Below, piece after piece: positions 25,231 through 33,833 of a stretch of DNA of 64,000 nucleotides. Position numbers and translations under genes: made by a program. Source of the DNA: Limisphaerales bacterium (GTDB taxonomy: Bacteria > Verrucomicrobiota > Verrucomicrobiia > Limisphaerales > UBA1100); the NCBI GenBank assembly GCA_014382585.1, contig JACNJL010000037.1, positions 1 to 64,000 of the forward strand, in the 5' to 3' direction. The first letter of the stretch is position 1; each line of letters begins with the position of its first letter. The notes beneath the pieces were generated by a model. That model had not been told where the DNA came from. It was given only the letters and a program-made list of their open reading frames with translations, and made no database searches.

Positions 25231-28200
25231 TTATTCACCCAAGCAGATGACTTCACCGGTTTGTGTGGTGTAAAATAATTTCCCATTTGCCACGGCGAGG
25301 CTGTCCCACACGGGGAGGGCGGGGAGTTTGTGGGTGGCTTGGGTGGCGCCGGTTTTTACGTTGATGACGAGCAAAATGGCGCCTTGTTTGCCTTGGAGAG
25401 CGGCGGCTTGGGCGGTGAGAATTTTCTGCACCTTGGGATCGCCCTTGGTGAGTTTTACAAAACTTTCCTCTTCGTCCACGAGGTCCGGCGGGCCGATGAC
25501 ATAAAGCGTGTCGCCGGCTTTGGCCATTGCGCGGACGAGGATGGGGAGGTCCGTCGTCCAATCGTACGGCACGCTTGCGCTGCCGGCGGCGGCCCCGGCG
25601 GTGGCTTTGAATTGCATCGCGAGGCCGCTGGCTTCGTCACGTCCCAAAACGGAGCGGGCACCAATCAACTGGCCGTGATGGTTTTTGCCGGAGGCGTCGG
25701 TGGCTTTGCCTTTTTCAAAATCGCAGGCGAGCATCAACGCGGGATCATTGGCGGGGGCTTTGTCGGCGTGGAGCGCGGCGACTTCGTCATCGCTCAGGGC
25801 GCGATGATAAATTCGCACGGTGTCGATAGTGCCGCTGAAGGTGTTCGGACTGCGATAGGCGCCCACGGGGCTGCCGTCGTCAGAGCCGATCTCGAGGCCT
25901 TGTAACGGCGTGCTGGCTATGAGACCGGTGGCTTTGCTGTGGCCGGCGGGTTGGCCGTTGATGTAAATATGCATTTGTTTGTTGGCATCGAGCACGCCGG
26001 TGACGTGCACCCATCGCCCGCCAAACTTGCCGCGGGCGGTGACGCTGGCGAGATTGTCTTTTGCGCGAATGAGAAATGCTGGCGTGCCGTTTTGCATCAC
26101 CAATGCGAAACCGTTTTGCGGGCCGCCGCGGGCGAGGATGACTCCGCTGGGGCGCTTGGCATTAACCCACGCGGAAACGGTCAGTGCTTTGCCGGTGGGA
26201 TCCATCGTCCTGGGCACGCCGAAGCTAACCATTGCGGCCTTTGCGGCAGGGCGCTTGGGTTTATTGGCGGCGGGCGGCGGGGCTTTTTGAACGCGATTGG
26301 CAGCGAAGAGTTGATGCTCGAGGACAGTGGTCCACTTGAGGTACTGCGGTTTGCGACCGAAGCCGTAAATTTTTTCCTGATCAAAAACCAGCAAGCGTCC
26401 CGAAGGCGCGAAACGGCCGGCTTGATAATAGCCCGCGTGACCGCCGGCAAAGCTGCGACCGTAAACCCAATAGCTGCGGTGGAACCATGTGTCATCGAGA
26501 AAACCGGTGGGGCAAAACACGTGCGCGGTGTCGCCGCCCTGTTGGCCGCCTTGCCCGGCGAAGTCGCCGGTGTGCGGGCCGAGGCCGATGCGCTGGCCTT
26601 CGCGGTCGAATTTTTGCGACTTCATATAAATGAATTTGTCATCGCTCGAAAGAATGTCCGGCAGGCCAACGGGCATTTGCAAAATCTGAATTCGCTCCTG
26701 CAAATTTTTGTTCTCGCCCGGCTCCTTTTCGTCGAGCACGACCTCGATATTTTTTTTGCCGGTGAAAGCATCGAGCGCAAACCAGCGCATTCCGCCATCG
26801 AGAAAATTGGAACGACCGGCCACGAAATAAATTTGGTCATCGCGAATGAGCACACTGCCGTGCACGGGCCAGACGCTTTCGAGCTGTTCGTAAGCCATCA
26901 GTCGGCGGTCCTCCGGCGCGGCACGGAACCGCCACGCCAACGCGCCATCGCGTGCGCGCAGGCAATACACCCAGCCATCGGCGCTGCCAAAATAGGCGCG
27001 CCCGTCGCGAATGCTCGGCGGCGAATCCACGCGCCCGCCCGCGGTGAAGCGCCACAGCTCCTTGCCGGAGGTTGCGTTCAGCGCGACGACTTCGTGGGCG
27101 TCCACGCGGGCGACGAAGAGTTTGTTTTCGGCAATCGTGACGGCGCTGAGTTTGCCTTCCAATTGTGTGGCCCAATTTTGGGCAAGTTTTTCGCCGACAC
27201 TATTTTTTGAAAACCCGCTGCGCAGATTGTCGTGCCGGTAAGTGGGCCAATCGCTTTCGCCAATGCCGCCGGTGTCGGTGGCCTGCCCGAAGGCGGGGCC
27301 GCGCTCGAGGCGGTTGGATTCGATGACCTTGCCCAGCGCGCGGGATGGCGAGGCGGAGGCCAGCGCGTTGAAGCCAAACAGTTTGGCCTCCGGATAACAC
27401 GCGCAGTTGTGCGGCGGGGCGTAGGTCAATCCATTGGCGGGCATCACGCCGTAGAGACAGCCGCCGCGGACCCAGTGATTGATGTCCCAGTTTTTGGTGT
27501 CGGGATCGATGAACTCGATGCCGGTGCGCGAGGGCATCAGGAAATTATCTGTGGCCTTGGCGATGTAACAGCGGTGATGGAACCAGTAGGTATCCACGTT
27601 GGGCGGAATCTCGACCCTCACTTTGCCGGTGCGCAGATCGCGTCCGGTGAAGATGCCGCTGTCGCGGCCACTGGTGGTTGGCGCACTCCAAACCATCCCG
27701 CGCATCACCAGCAAATCCTCCGGGGACTGGTAACCGCCGCGAGCGTGCGGCGCCTCCCAAAGTTGCTCGCCGGTTTTGGCGTCAATGGCTTTCATCGTGC
27801 GATCGCCGCCGGCGTAGAGCACCACGCCGTCGTGGCTCACCAGCTTGGGGCCGAAATTAAACCGCACCACTTCTGGCAAAAACGACTTGCCCGCGTTCCA
27901 CGCCACATCACCCGAGGAACGATTGAGCGCCACTACTTTTTCGCCGTCGTGAAAAAACACGCGATGTTCATCGGCCGTCATCGTCAATGGCGCGACTTTG
28001 CTGTTGTGCCCCCAAATGCGTTTGCCGGTCACCGAATCGTACGCCTTTACCTCGCGCTTTTTTTTGTTCCACGCGAAGTCGCGCCGCACGCGCGCCTGAT
28101 CGCCGGTATTATGAAACGGCAAAAACGAATTGAGTTCCCATTCCTCTGTGCTTTCCAAAACAAAAACCTGTCCGCCCTCGACGATGACCTCCTCCGCGCC

Positions 28201-29085
28201 TTTGCTGCCGGGCAGTTCGTGGATGAGTTCGCCGGTGGCGGCATCGAGCACGCTCACCGGTTCATCGACGCCGAGCGTGATGTACACGCGATCCTTCACC
28301 GCAACCAACCGCCGCGCCAATTGCGTGGGCCCGCTCTTCAACGGCCACAAATGGCTGTGCCATTTTTTCATCGGCTTCTTCCAAAGAATCACGCCGTTAA
28401 ACGCATCGCGCGCCACCAACGTCCAGCGTGCGGGCAATTGGATGGACACGCGTGAGCCTTCGTCCATCACATAAAATACCCGCCCGCCCGTGGAAACCAA
28501 CGCGCTCATACTCGCCATCCGATCGTGATGCCGGCTCCAACGCGGACTGCCCAGCCACTGCAAATGCCGCGGTGGCCCGACTTGTTTATCGTGCGCCACC
28601 GCGTTGCCACCGGCGTCGTGGAGATAGTGCGTCCATTCGTCAATGTCCTCCGGGCGCGGCTTGGTTGTCGCCTTCCATTCGCCGCCGTTCTTAATATAGG
28701 CAACTCCTTCCGGCGCGAGCACGCGCAACACCTCCGCCATCGGCACGGGGCCCAGATTTTCTGCCACCAACAGGTTTACCATATTGTCAATGTACGGCAA
28801 CGAATTGCCAGCGAGGCGGTCAATTGAAATCGCGCCGTACACGTCCGCCGCCCTCACCGCGGCGCGGGCCTTGGCAACATTAGCCGGATTGGCATCAAGG
28901 CCGTGCACTTGAAATCGAGAATTGGGCCGGAGCGTTAAAGTGAGTTTGCCATCACCACAACCGAGGTGGACGACGAAGCCGCCTTTGAGGTTGAGCGATT
29001 GGGGGATGCTTGGCGCGGCGTGCGTTGTGGAAATCAAAATGAATCCGGCCAACATCAATCCGGCAAGAATTCGAATAGGTTGCAT
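25231..29085 (-). CDS. Giant exported fusion: methyltransferase fold - PQQ-like propeller - LamG
   Basis: 1284 residues from MQPIRILAGLMLAGFILIST (signal peptide). Residues ~38-160 have the SAM-methyltransferase fold (VVHLGCGDGKLTLTL; VHGLDANPANVAKARA; VLRVLAPEGVAYI). Then come PQQ-like blades (DAFNGVILWKKP, DAATGELIHELPG, DSVTGKRIWGHNS, DAKTGEQLWEAPH, NATSGKELWRFTA). A LamG/concanavalin domain follows at about 955-1125 (HVTGVLDANKQMHIYINGQPAG; TIDTVRIYHRALSDDEVAAL), with another propeller strand set at the end. A SAM-dependent domain outside the cytoplasm is unexpected, so that domain may be non-catalytic. Co-directional with the DUF1501 gene 47 nt downstream. Confidence 0.85.
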   Translation of the reverse strand: MQPIRILAGLMLAGFILISTTHAAPSIPQSLNLKGGFVVHLGCGDGKLTLTLRPNSRFQVHGLDANPANVAKARAAVRAADVYGAISIDRLAGNSLPYIDNMVNLLVAENLGPVPMAEVLRVLAPEGVAYIKNGGEWKATTKPRPEDIDEWTHYLHDAGGNAVAHDKQVGPPRHLQWLGSPRWSRHHDRMASMSALVSTGGRVFYVMDEGSRVSIQLPARWTLVARDAFNGVILWKKPMKKWHSHLWPLKSGPTQLARRLVAVKDRVYITLGVDEPVSVLDAATGELIHELPGSKGAEEVIVEGGQVFVLESTEEWELNSFLPFHNTGDQARVRRDFAWNKKKREVKAYDSVTGKRIWGHNSKVAPLTMTADEHRVFFHDGEKVVALNRSSGDVAWNAGKSFLPEVVRFNFGPKLVSHDGVVLYAGGDRTMKAIDAKTGEQLWEAPHARGGYQSPEDLLVMRGMVWSAPTTSGRDSGIFTGRDLRTGKVRVEIPPNVDTYWFHHRCYIAKATDNFLMPSRTGIEFIDPDTKNWDINHWVRGGCLYGVMPANGLTYAPPHNCACYPEAKLFGFNALASASPSRALGKVIESNRLERGPAFGQATDTGGIGESDWPTYRHDNLRSGFSKNSVGEKLAQNWATQLEGKLSAVTIAENKLFVARVDAHEVVALNATSGKELWRFTAGGRVDSPPSIRDGRAYFGSADGWVYCLRARDGALAWRFRAAPEDRRLMAYEQLESVWPVHGSVLIRDDQIYFVAGRSNFLDGGMRWFALDAFTGKKNIEVVLDEKEPGENKNLQERIQILQMPVGLPDILSSDDKFIYMKSQKFDREGQRIGLGPHTGDFAGQGGQQGGDTAHVFCPTGFLDDTWFHRSYWVYGRSFAGGHAGYYQAGRFAPSGRLLVFDQEKIYGFGRKPQYLKWTTVLEHQLFAANRVQKAPPPAANKPKRPAAKAAMVSFGVPRTMDPTGKALTVSAWVNAKRPSGVILARGGPQNGFALVMQNGTPAFLIRAKDNLASVTARGKFGGRWVHVTGVLDANKQMHIYINGQPAGHSKATGLIASTPLQGLEIGSDDGSPVGAYRSPNTFSGTIDTVRIYHRALSDDEVAALHADKAPANDPALMLACDFEKGKATDASGKNHHGQLIGARSVLGRDEASGLAMQFKATAGAAAGSASVPYDWTTDLPILVRAMAKAGDTLYVIGPPDLVDEEESFVKLTKGDPKVQKILTAQAAALQGKQGAILLVINVKTGATQATHKLPALPVWDSLAVANGKLFYTTQTGEVICLGE

Positions 29086-29164
29086 CTGGTGATTATGCCG
29101 CGCGCGCAGGAAGACACAAGCCTTGCTTGCCAGCGCCGCCGCCAACGCCGATGCTGCGCCGCCG

Positions 29165-30082
29165 ATGATAGCTTATGATCGCCAAAGGCTCGGCCTGGAT
29201 TACGACCGGTTTCCCGGAGGCATCTTTAATCCATCGCTCGCGCAACACGCCGATGCCGTCTGGGGCATCGCCCGCTGCGAACCGCATGATCAAGCTGCGC
29301 GCAACGCCGACAAGTCGTTAAATTTTTTGCCGATCCAAGCCGTGCTTTTTCGGTTGGACGATTCGCTTGCCGTGGTCGAGGCACATTACGATGTGCGCTT
29401 TGAAAATTTCCCAAACCTCCCGTGGCGCACGGAAGATTACCGATTGTTCGTTTTTCAAAATCAACTTTACTGCACCCACATCCTTTGGGTGCAAGGCTAC
29501 AACATTGGAATGGCCCTCTCACGCGTTGATGTAGCTGCACGCACAATCTCGTTGATTCGCCCCATCACAATTGAGGGATTCGAAATCCAAGGCATTGAAA
29601 AAAACTGGGTGATGATTCCCCGCGCGGACTCGCTCTATTGCCTTTACAGTTTTTACCCCGAAACCACGCTGGCGAGTTTGGCCGATCTTGAAACCGCCTG
29701 TTTTCGATTGGTCAATAAAACAAAACTCCAACCTCCGGCCAACGGCCTCGCCGATAAAATGATTTCCCTCAGCACCGTCCCCCAACGCATCGGCGAGGCA
29801 CGGTATTTATTAGTGCACCAAAAGGACGACCAAATGATTTATCGCGATTTTCTGGTGCGTCTCAATTCCGAAACCCTCGCGCCCGAAGCGATCAGCCAAA
29901 CCCCCGTCATCACCGGCGGCGACTGCGAAGGCTTTTGGCGCGGCTATCTTACAGTGTATTCGCTGCTCGTGCAGGGCAACCGCGCCGTGGTCAGCTACGG
30001 CGAAGGCGACCGCTTCGCTGGCATCGCCACCGCGGCGTTGGAGGATTTGTTGTTGGTCCCGATGCTGCCCTTGCACCGATAG
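29165..30082 (+). CDS. Cytoplasmic beta-propeller-like protein, possible glycoside-hydrolase fold
   Basis: 305 residues from MIAYDRQRLGLDYDRFPGG. No signal peptide. The pattern FNPSLAQHADAVWGIARCE, YRLFVFQNQLYCTHI and ENFPNLPWRTEDYRLF, with regularly spaced acidic/aromatic strands, resembles five-bladed GH43/GH130-type propellers, but no catalytic signature can be assigned with confidence. It diverges from the giant fusion gene, with about 80 nt between the two starts, and is followed after 96 nt by the selenocysteine peroxiredoxin. An in-frame ATG at 29123 is too close to the divergent start to be preferred. Confidence 0.6.
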   Translation: MIAYDRQRLGLDYDRFPGGIFNPSLAQHADAVWGIARCEPHDQAARNADKSLNFLPIQAVLFRLDDSLAVVEAHYDVRFENFPNLPWRTEDYRLFVFQNQLYCTHILWVQGYNIGMALSRVDVAARTISLIRPITIEGFEIQGIEKNWVMIPRADSLYCLYSFYPETTLASLADLETACFRLVNKTKLQPPANGLADKMISLSTVPQRIGEARYLLVHQKDDQMIYRDFLVRLNSETLAPEAISQTPVITGGDCEGFWRGYLTVYSLLVQGNRAVVSYGEGDRFAGIATAALEDLLLVPMLPLHR

Positions 30083-30178
30083 GGATGTGCTGAAATCCGC
30101 GCTTGTTTTTTGAACATTGGAAACCTACCCTCCGTCAATTGAACACGCCGTTGAAATCACTGGCGAACAAACGTTAAC

Positions 30179-30706
30179 ATGAAAAAAACACTCATCATCA
30201 TGGCTGGATTTCTCACCACCCTTCTTGGCGCGGCGGATCTCAAGGTCGGCGATGCCGCCCCGGATTTCGCACTCCAAGGCAGTGACGGTAAAACCTACAA
30301 GCTCTCCGATTACAAAGGCAAACAGGCGGTGGTGATCGCTTGGTTTCCCAAGGCATTTACCGGTGGCTGAACGGCCCAATGCAAGTCGTTCCGTGCGAAC
30401 GGCAATGAACTGAAGAAGTTTGATGCGGCCTACTTCACCGCCAGCTGCGATCCCGCCGATGGTAAAAAGGGCAACATCAATTTCGCTAAATCGCTGGAGC
30501 TGGATTATCCCATCCTGAGCGATCCCACCAAAACCACCGCCAAAGCCTACGGCGTGGTGACGGCCGCGCGGCCATTCCCACATCGGTGGACGTTTTACAT
30601 CGGCAAGGACGGCAAGATCCTGAAGATCGATAAAAAAGTAAAAGCCGGCCAGGACGGCGCCAATGCCGCCAAGACACTCAAGGCTTTGGGCATCGGTGCG
30701 AAGTAA
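30179..30706 (+). CDS. Selenocysteine-containing exported peroxiredoxin (TGA at codon 64)
   Basis: 175 residues when TGA at 30368-30370 is read as Sec. Signal peptide [18 protein letters not shown], then an AhpC/TSA redoxin ([28 protein letters not shown]). The active-site stretch reads FPKAFTGG-U64-TAQC68-KS, where family members have GGCTxxCKS, so TGA replaces the peroxidatic Cys exactly. The frame stays open after the TGA for 111 codons with full peroxiredoxin similarity ([50 protein letters not shown]). A SECIS-like hairpin follows at 30385-30403. A nonsense mutation is the alternative, and the hairpin and the second such gene in the window speak against it. Confidence 0.88.
30385..30403 (+). 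promoter_or_regulatory. Candidate bacterial SECIS element for the peroxiredoxin
   Basis: Arms 30385-30391 (GTCGTTC) and 30397-30403 (GAACGGC) form 7 pairs, one of them G-U, with the 5-nt loop CGTGC. The loop begins 21 nt after the TGA and has G as its second base. Both agree with the known bacterial SECIS consensus (loop 16-37 nt downstream, G in the first two loop positions). The element lies within the coding sequence, as bacterial SECIS must. Confidence 0.72.
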
Positions 30707-30727
30707 ATTGAATCATCAATTTAACGG

Positions 30728-30758
30728 AAAAGGCCCGCCATTCAGCGGGCCTTTTTTT
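30728..30758 (+). terminator. Rho-independent terminator after Sec-peroxiredoxin
   Basis: Arms 30728-30738 (AAAAGGCCCGC) and 30745-30755 with loop CATTCA, followed by a T-run to 30758. It stands 22 nt after the TAA and marks the true end of the transcript beyond the internal TGA, supporting a full-length gene. Confidence 0.93.
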
Positions 30759-30783
30759 GTGTTACCCGGAAAAATGAGGGCCA

Positions 30784-32100
30784 TTAAATCGTCCAGCCTT
30801 CGCGGTAATCGCGGCGGATGTATTTGGCGGCTTCGGGAGCGTTGGTGGCTTTTAAATGATTCGCGTCCCATTGCAATGTTTTGCCGACGCGGTAGGCCAC
30901 GCTGCCGAGCAGGTTATGCTCGATGAGGCTGCCGGAGTATTCAAAATTGCAAGTGGTGGGTGCGCCGGTTTTGGCAGCGTGAATCCATTCCTGATGATGG
31001 CCCAGCGATTTGGTAATCCACGGCTTGGGCGCTTTGTGGTCGGCAAATTTTTCTTTCGGCAGCAGAATCCGTTTGCCGTAATCGGCGAGCAACATTCCTT
31101 TGTCGCCGACGAATAAAATGCCGTTAAACCATTTGCCCAAGTCCATACCGGTGTTGATGGTCGGCCGGTCGCGTTTGCTGCGGCCGCCGTGGTACCACAC
31201 GACTTTGACTGGGGCGCGATGCGGCCCTTTGCCTTTACGGGCGGCGTGTTCCCACGTGACGCGCATCCACGGCGGGCACGCGACGGGGTCGGCATCGGGC
31301 CCGTGCGCTTCGCAGGTGAGTGGCGTTTTGAGATCCAGCGCCCACCATGGGAGATCGATGAGGTGGCTGCCCATATCGCCGAGCACGCCGTTGCCGTAAT
31401 CCCAGCGGCGGTTCCAGTTGAGGTTGCCGCCTTTCCAGTAACCTTGATTGTGATCGCGATCGGGCGCGGGCCCCTGCCATTCGTCCCAGTGAAACCAATC
31501 GGGCGGCGACTGGCGTTCGAGCACGGGCGCGCCGATGGGATTGATGGTGCGGCTGCACCACACATGCGCCTCGCTGACATTGCCGATAGCGCCGCTCTGC
31601 ACCAGCTCGACGACGCGCCGATAATTATCGGTGGCGTGAATTTGCGTCCCCATTTGCGTGGCCACACCCGTCTTGGCGTAGGTCTCACGCATCACGCGCG
31701 CCTCGTGCACGCTGTGGGCGAGCGGTTTTTCGCAGTAAACGTGCTTGCCCGCGCGCATCGCAGCCACGGCGGCCAGCGCGTGGCAATGGTCGGCGGTGCT
31801 GACGGTGACCGCATCGATGGATTTGTCCTCCAACAATTTCCGCCAATCAAAATACGCCTTGGCCTTCGGATGTTTTTTTTGCGCTGCGGCGAGCGTTTGG
31901 CCGTTTACATCGCAGAGCGCCACGATGTTTTCCGAGGCCACACCGCGCATATTCGCCGAGCCGCGTCCGCCTGAACCAATGATGCCGATGTTCAGTTTTT
32001 CGTTCGGCTTATCCTTAGCCGCGCCAAGCAAAAGATTGGGTGCGGCGGAGCCCACAAAGCCGGCGCCGATAGTGGTCTTGAGAAAGGTTCTGCGTTTCAT
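30784..32100 (-). CDS. Tat-exported Gfo/Idh/MocA oxidoreductase
   Basis: 438 residues. Tat signal MKRRTFLKTTIGAGFVGSAAPNLLLGA. Rossmann motif NIGIIGSGGRGSANM and the family block KHVYCEKPLAHSVHEARVM with the catalytic Lys of EKP. The C-terminal dehydrogenase half has WDYGNGVLGDMGSHLIDLPWWAL and DWFHWDEWQGPAPDRDHNQGYW, typical of exported planctomycete/verrucomicrobial members thought to act on carbohydrate derivatives with tightly bound NAD(P). Substrate unknown. It is convergent with the Sec-peroxiredoxin and separated from it by the terminator. Confidence 0.93.
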   Translation of the reverse strand: MKRRTFLKTTIGAGFVGSAAPNLLLGAAKDKPNEKLNIGIIGSGGRGSANMRGVASENIVALCDVNGQTLAAAQKKHPKAKAYFDWRKLLEDKSIDAVTVSTADHCHALAAVAAMRAGKHVYCEKPLAHSVHEARVMRETYAKTGVATQMGTQIHATDNYRRVVELVQSGAIGNVSEAHVWCSRTINPIGAPVLERQSPPDWFHWDEWQGPAPDRDHNQGYWKGGNLNWNRRWDYGNGVLGDMGSHLIDLPWWALDLKTPLTCEAHGPDADPVACPPWMRVTWEHAARKGKGPHRAPVKVVWYHGGRSKRDRPTINTGMDLGKWFNGILFVGDKGMLLADYGKRILLPKEKFADHKAPKPWITKSLGHHQEWIHAAKTGAPTTCNFEYSGSLIEHNLLGSVAYRVGKTLQWDANHLKATNAPEAAKYIRRDYREGWTI

Positions 32101-32278
32101 AGTTTATTGAGTGTGTCAGGGAGAATTGTGCCGCCACACGGCAATAGCATCAAGGGCCAAAGTGCTTGATGGGGACGCGCTACCGCGTGTCCAGACCGAC
32201 GCACCATCTTGTCTTTTGGCGGTGGCTGCCTTGGCCAAACCAACGCGGGGCTTGACAGGTGTGTGAGTACGCGAGTTG

Positions 32279-33052
32279 ATGTTTCCACGCAATTTGATGA
32301 ATCAAGGCACATCTAATTCTGAATATCCAAATTCCGGCGAAGACTTGAAAGGAGATTCACAGGACCAATTTGAATCAAATTACACCGACCCGGTCAGTCC
32401 TGAGGAGGTCAGTTCTTCGCTAGAAACCAATCAGCAGGTAGACAAGAAGCGCGATGAATTGAATATCAGTACCGACCCAACGATGCTCGATGGGTTGAAG
32501 GCTTCCGACGAATGCTTACGCAATCAAGCAAGCCACGAGTTTAATCTACGATACCGAGAATACATCGCATTCGCGGCCCGCAAGTCGGGCCTAAACGATC
32601 AGCAGGCGCTGGACATCGTCAACACCGTGCTGGAAAAAGTCTTCCGGAAAATCACCCAGTACACCAAACATAAGGGTCGGTTCCGCAACTGGCTATGGAC
32701 GGTAACCAAGAGCACAGCGATTGACGTCCTTAGAAAAAAAATACCCGTTGAAACCGAGTTGGAAACGGGTGGGGTTTCTTCGGTCGAAGAATTTGAGGAA
32801 TGGTGGAGGCGTGAGGAAATTCGGTATCTCACCAAAACTACGCTGAAGAGAATGCGTGATGTGCATGGGATAAAAACGAAGCGGCTCAACATTTTTCTTG
32901 AATACGCTGGGCGGGGCAGGAGAGCGAAGGACGTGGCGAAGGAATTTCAAGTTGCAGAAAACGCAGTGCGCCTTACCAAGCATGAGTTGATGCCGATTTT
33001 TGAAAAGATGGTAAAGATCGTACATTACGAGGAAGCGGGCGGGGGTGCGTAA
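32279..33052 (+). CDS. ECF-type RNA polymerase sigma factor
   Basis: About 257 residues; the first ~80 (Ser/Glu/Asp-rich) are an extension outside the sigma fold, and an ATG at 32297 is an equally good start. Sigma region 2 is in EFNLRYREYIAFAARKSGLNDQQALDIVNTVLEKVFRKI and FRNWLWTVTKSTAIDVLRKK. The region-4-like helix-turn-helix is RRAKDVAKEFQVAENAVRLTKHELM. It resembles the ECF group found in large numbers in Planctomycetota and Verrucomicrobiota, with no anti-sigma gene beside it. A TTGACA at 32252-32257 lies upstream, but its -10 partner is weak. GC is lower than in the neighbouring genes. The phosphatase and vWA genes follow in the same direction. Confidence 0.85.
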   Translation: MFPRNLMNQGTSNSEYPNSGEDLKGDSQDQFESNYTDPVSPEEVSSSLETNQQVDKKRDELNISTDPTMLDGLKASDECLRNQASHEFNLRYREYIAFAARKSGLNDQQALDIVNTVLEKVFRKITQYTKHKGRFRNWLWTVTKSTAIDVLRKKIPVETELETGGVSSVEEFEEWWRREEIRYLTKTTLKRMRDVHGIKTKRLNIFLEYAGRGRRAKDVAKEFQVAENAVRLTKHELMPIFEKMVKIVHYEEAGGGA

Positions 33053-33166
33053 TTTTTTGGCCGCCAACCTCCCAGCCTCCCTGTTTTTAAGGTCTCTTCG
33101 GTTGTGCTGAAATTTTTTTGAATTTCACCAAATGTTTTGGGTTTGGATCCCCGTTTATGATGGCAT

Positions 33167-33697
33167 ATGAGCGAAGTTATAAATGAATCCAAAACCACAA
33201 GCCCCCTCCTGGTTCGAAACGTGAACGAAGCTCGGCAGTTGCACGGGGAATTCGACGCGGTCATCAGCGTGGTCAGCAACCCGGGCAGTCTGAAGTTTGC
33301 GCATCCCAATCATCATCGGGAATTTTTTGATGACATCTGTGAGGACTTCCATTGGGGGCGGGAACCGCGCCGGGAACAGGTGGAACGGATTCTTGAATTC
33401 GTCCGCAAACAACCTGAGGGCACGCGTTTTCTCGTCCACTGCCAAGCGGGCATTTCTCGCAGCACCGCCACAGCGCTGGGGGTGTTGGCGGCGCTGGGCT
33501 GGGACGAGAATGAGGTGGTAGCTCGGCTTGCCGCCGATCATCCCGAGGGTCGTCCGTTTTGGCCGAACCGGCTGATTCTCCAACACTTTGACATAGTGTT
33601 GAAAACCGGGCTTGGCGCCGCGGCCAACCAGTTTTTGGCCGGGCAACCAGACCGACTGCTAGGGCGGCTGGCAGTTAGTGAGCGGAGGTCCGTGTGA
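33167..33697 (+). CDS. Dual-specificity/tyrosine phosphatase family protein
   Basis: 176 residues, cytoplasmic. The Cys-based phosphatase loop is HCQAGISRS (C92 nucleophile, R98), with LVHC preceded by LEFVRKQPEGTRF. A candidate general acid is in the FFDDICEDFHWG loop. 'GVLAALGWDENEVVARLAADHPEGRPFWPN' follows the P-loop as in small DSPs. It presumably removes phosphate from protein Tyr/Ser/Thr or a small substrate. It is in line with the ECF sigma gene and a vWA gene, which suggests a signalling cluster. TGA stop overlaps ATG of a 38-codon reading frame. Confidence 0.85.
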   Translation: MSEVINESKTTSPLLVRNVNEARQLHGEFDAVISVVSNPGSLKFAHPNHHREFFDDICEDFHWGREPRREQVERILEFVRKQPEGTRFLVHCQAGISRSTATALGVLAALGWDENEVVARLAADHPEGRPFWPNRLILQHFDIVLKTGLGAAANQFLAGQPDRLLGRLAVSERRSV

Positions 33698-33813
33698 TGA
33701 AGTTTTGCGAACCGATCCTCGCCGCCGAGCCGGGAGATCTGTGTTGGGCTTATTGCGTCGGCGCAATCCTGGGCCTAATCTGGCGGATTGTCAGAAATTA
33801 CTACAATTTTTAA
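33697..33813 (+). CDS. Possible 38-residue membrane peptide
   Basis: The ATG at 33697 shares one base with the phosphatase stop (TGATG), a common coupling arrangement. The peptide MKFCEPILAAEPGDLCWAY continues with VGAILGLIWRIV (hydrophobic) and ends NYYNF. It fills most of the 136-nt gap before the vWA gene. No homology is recognised, so it may be a chance frame. Confidence 0.35.
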   Translation: MKFCEPILAAEPGDLCWAYCVGAILGLIWRIVRNYYNF

Positions 33814-33833
33814 CCCAAAACAAAAGGAACAAC

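Noticed and set aside
25939-28455. Long rightward open frames opposite the MTase/PQQ/LamG gene
   Set aside because: Antisense to a well-supported gene with no recognisable domains.
30368-30370. TGA as a nonsense mutation making the peroxiredoxin a pseudogene
   Set aside because: It lies exactly at the peroxidatic Cys codon, the frame is intact on both sides, a SECIS-like hairpin follows, and a second gene in the window shows the same feature at its redox motif.
32161-32190. GGGGACGCG-CTAC-CGCGTGTCC hairpin as a regulatory RNA upstream of the sigma gene
   Set aside because: Short imperfect hairpin in the 175-nt gap, without further structure or conservation evidence; could be yet another intergenic palindrome.
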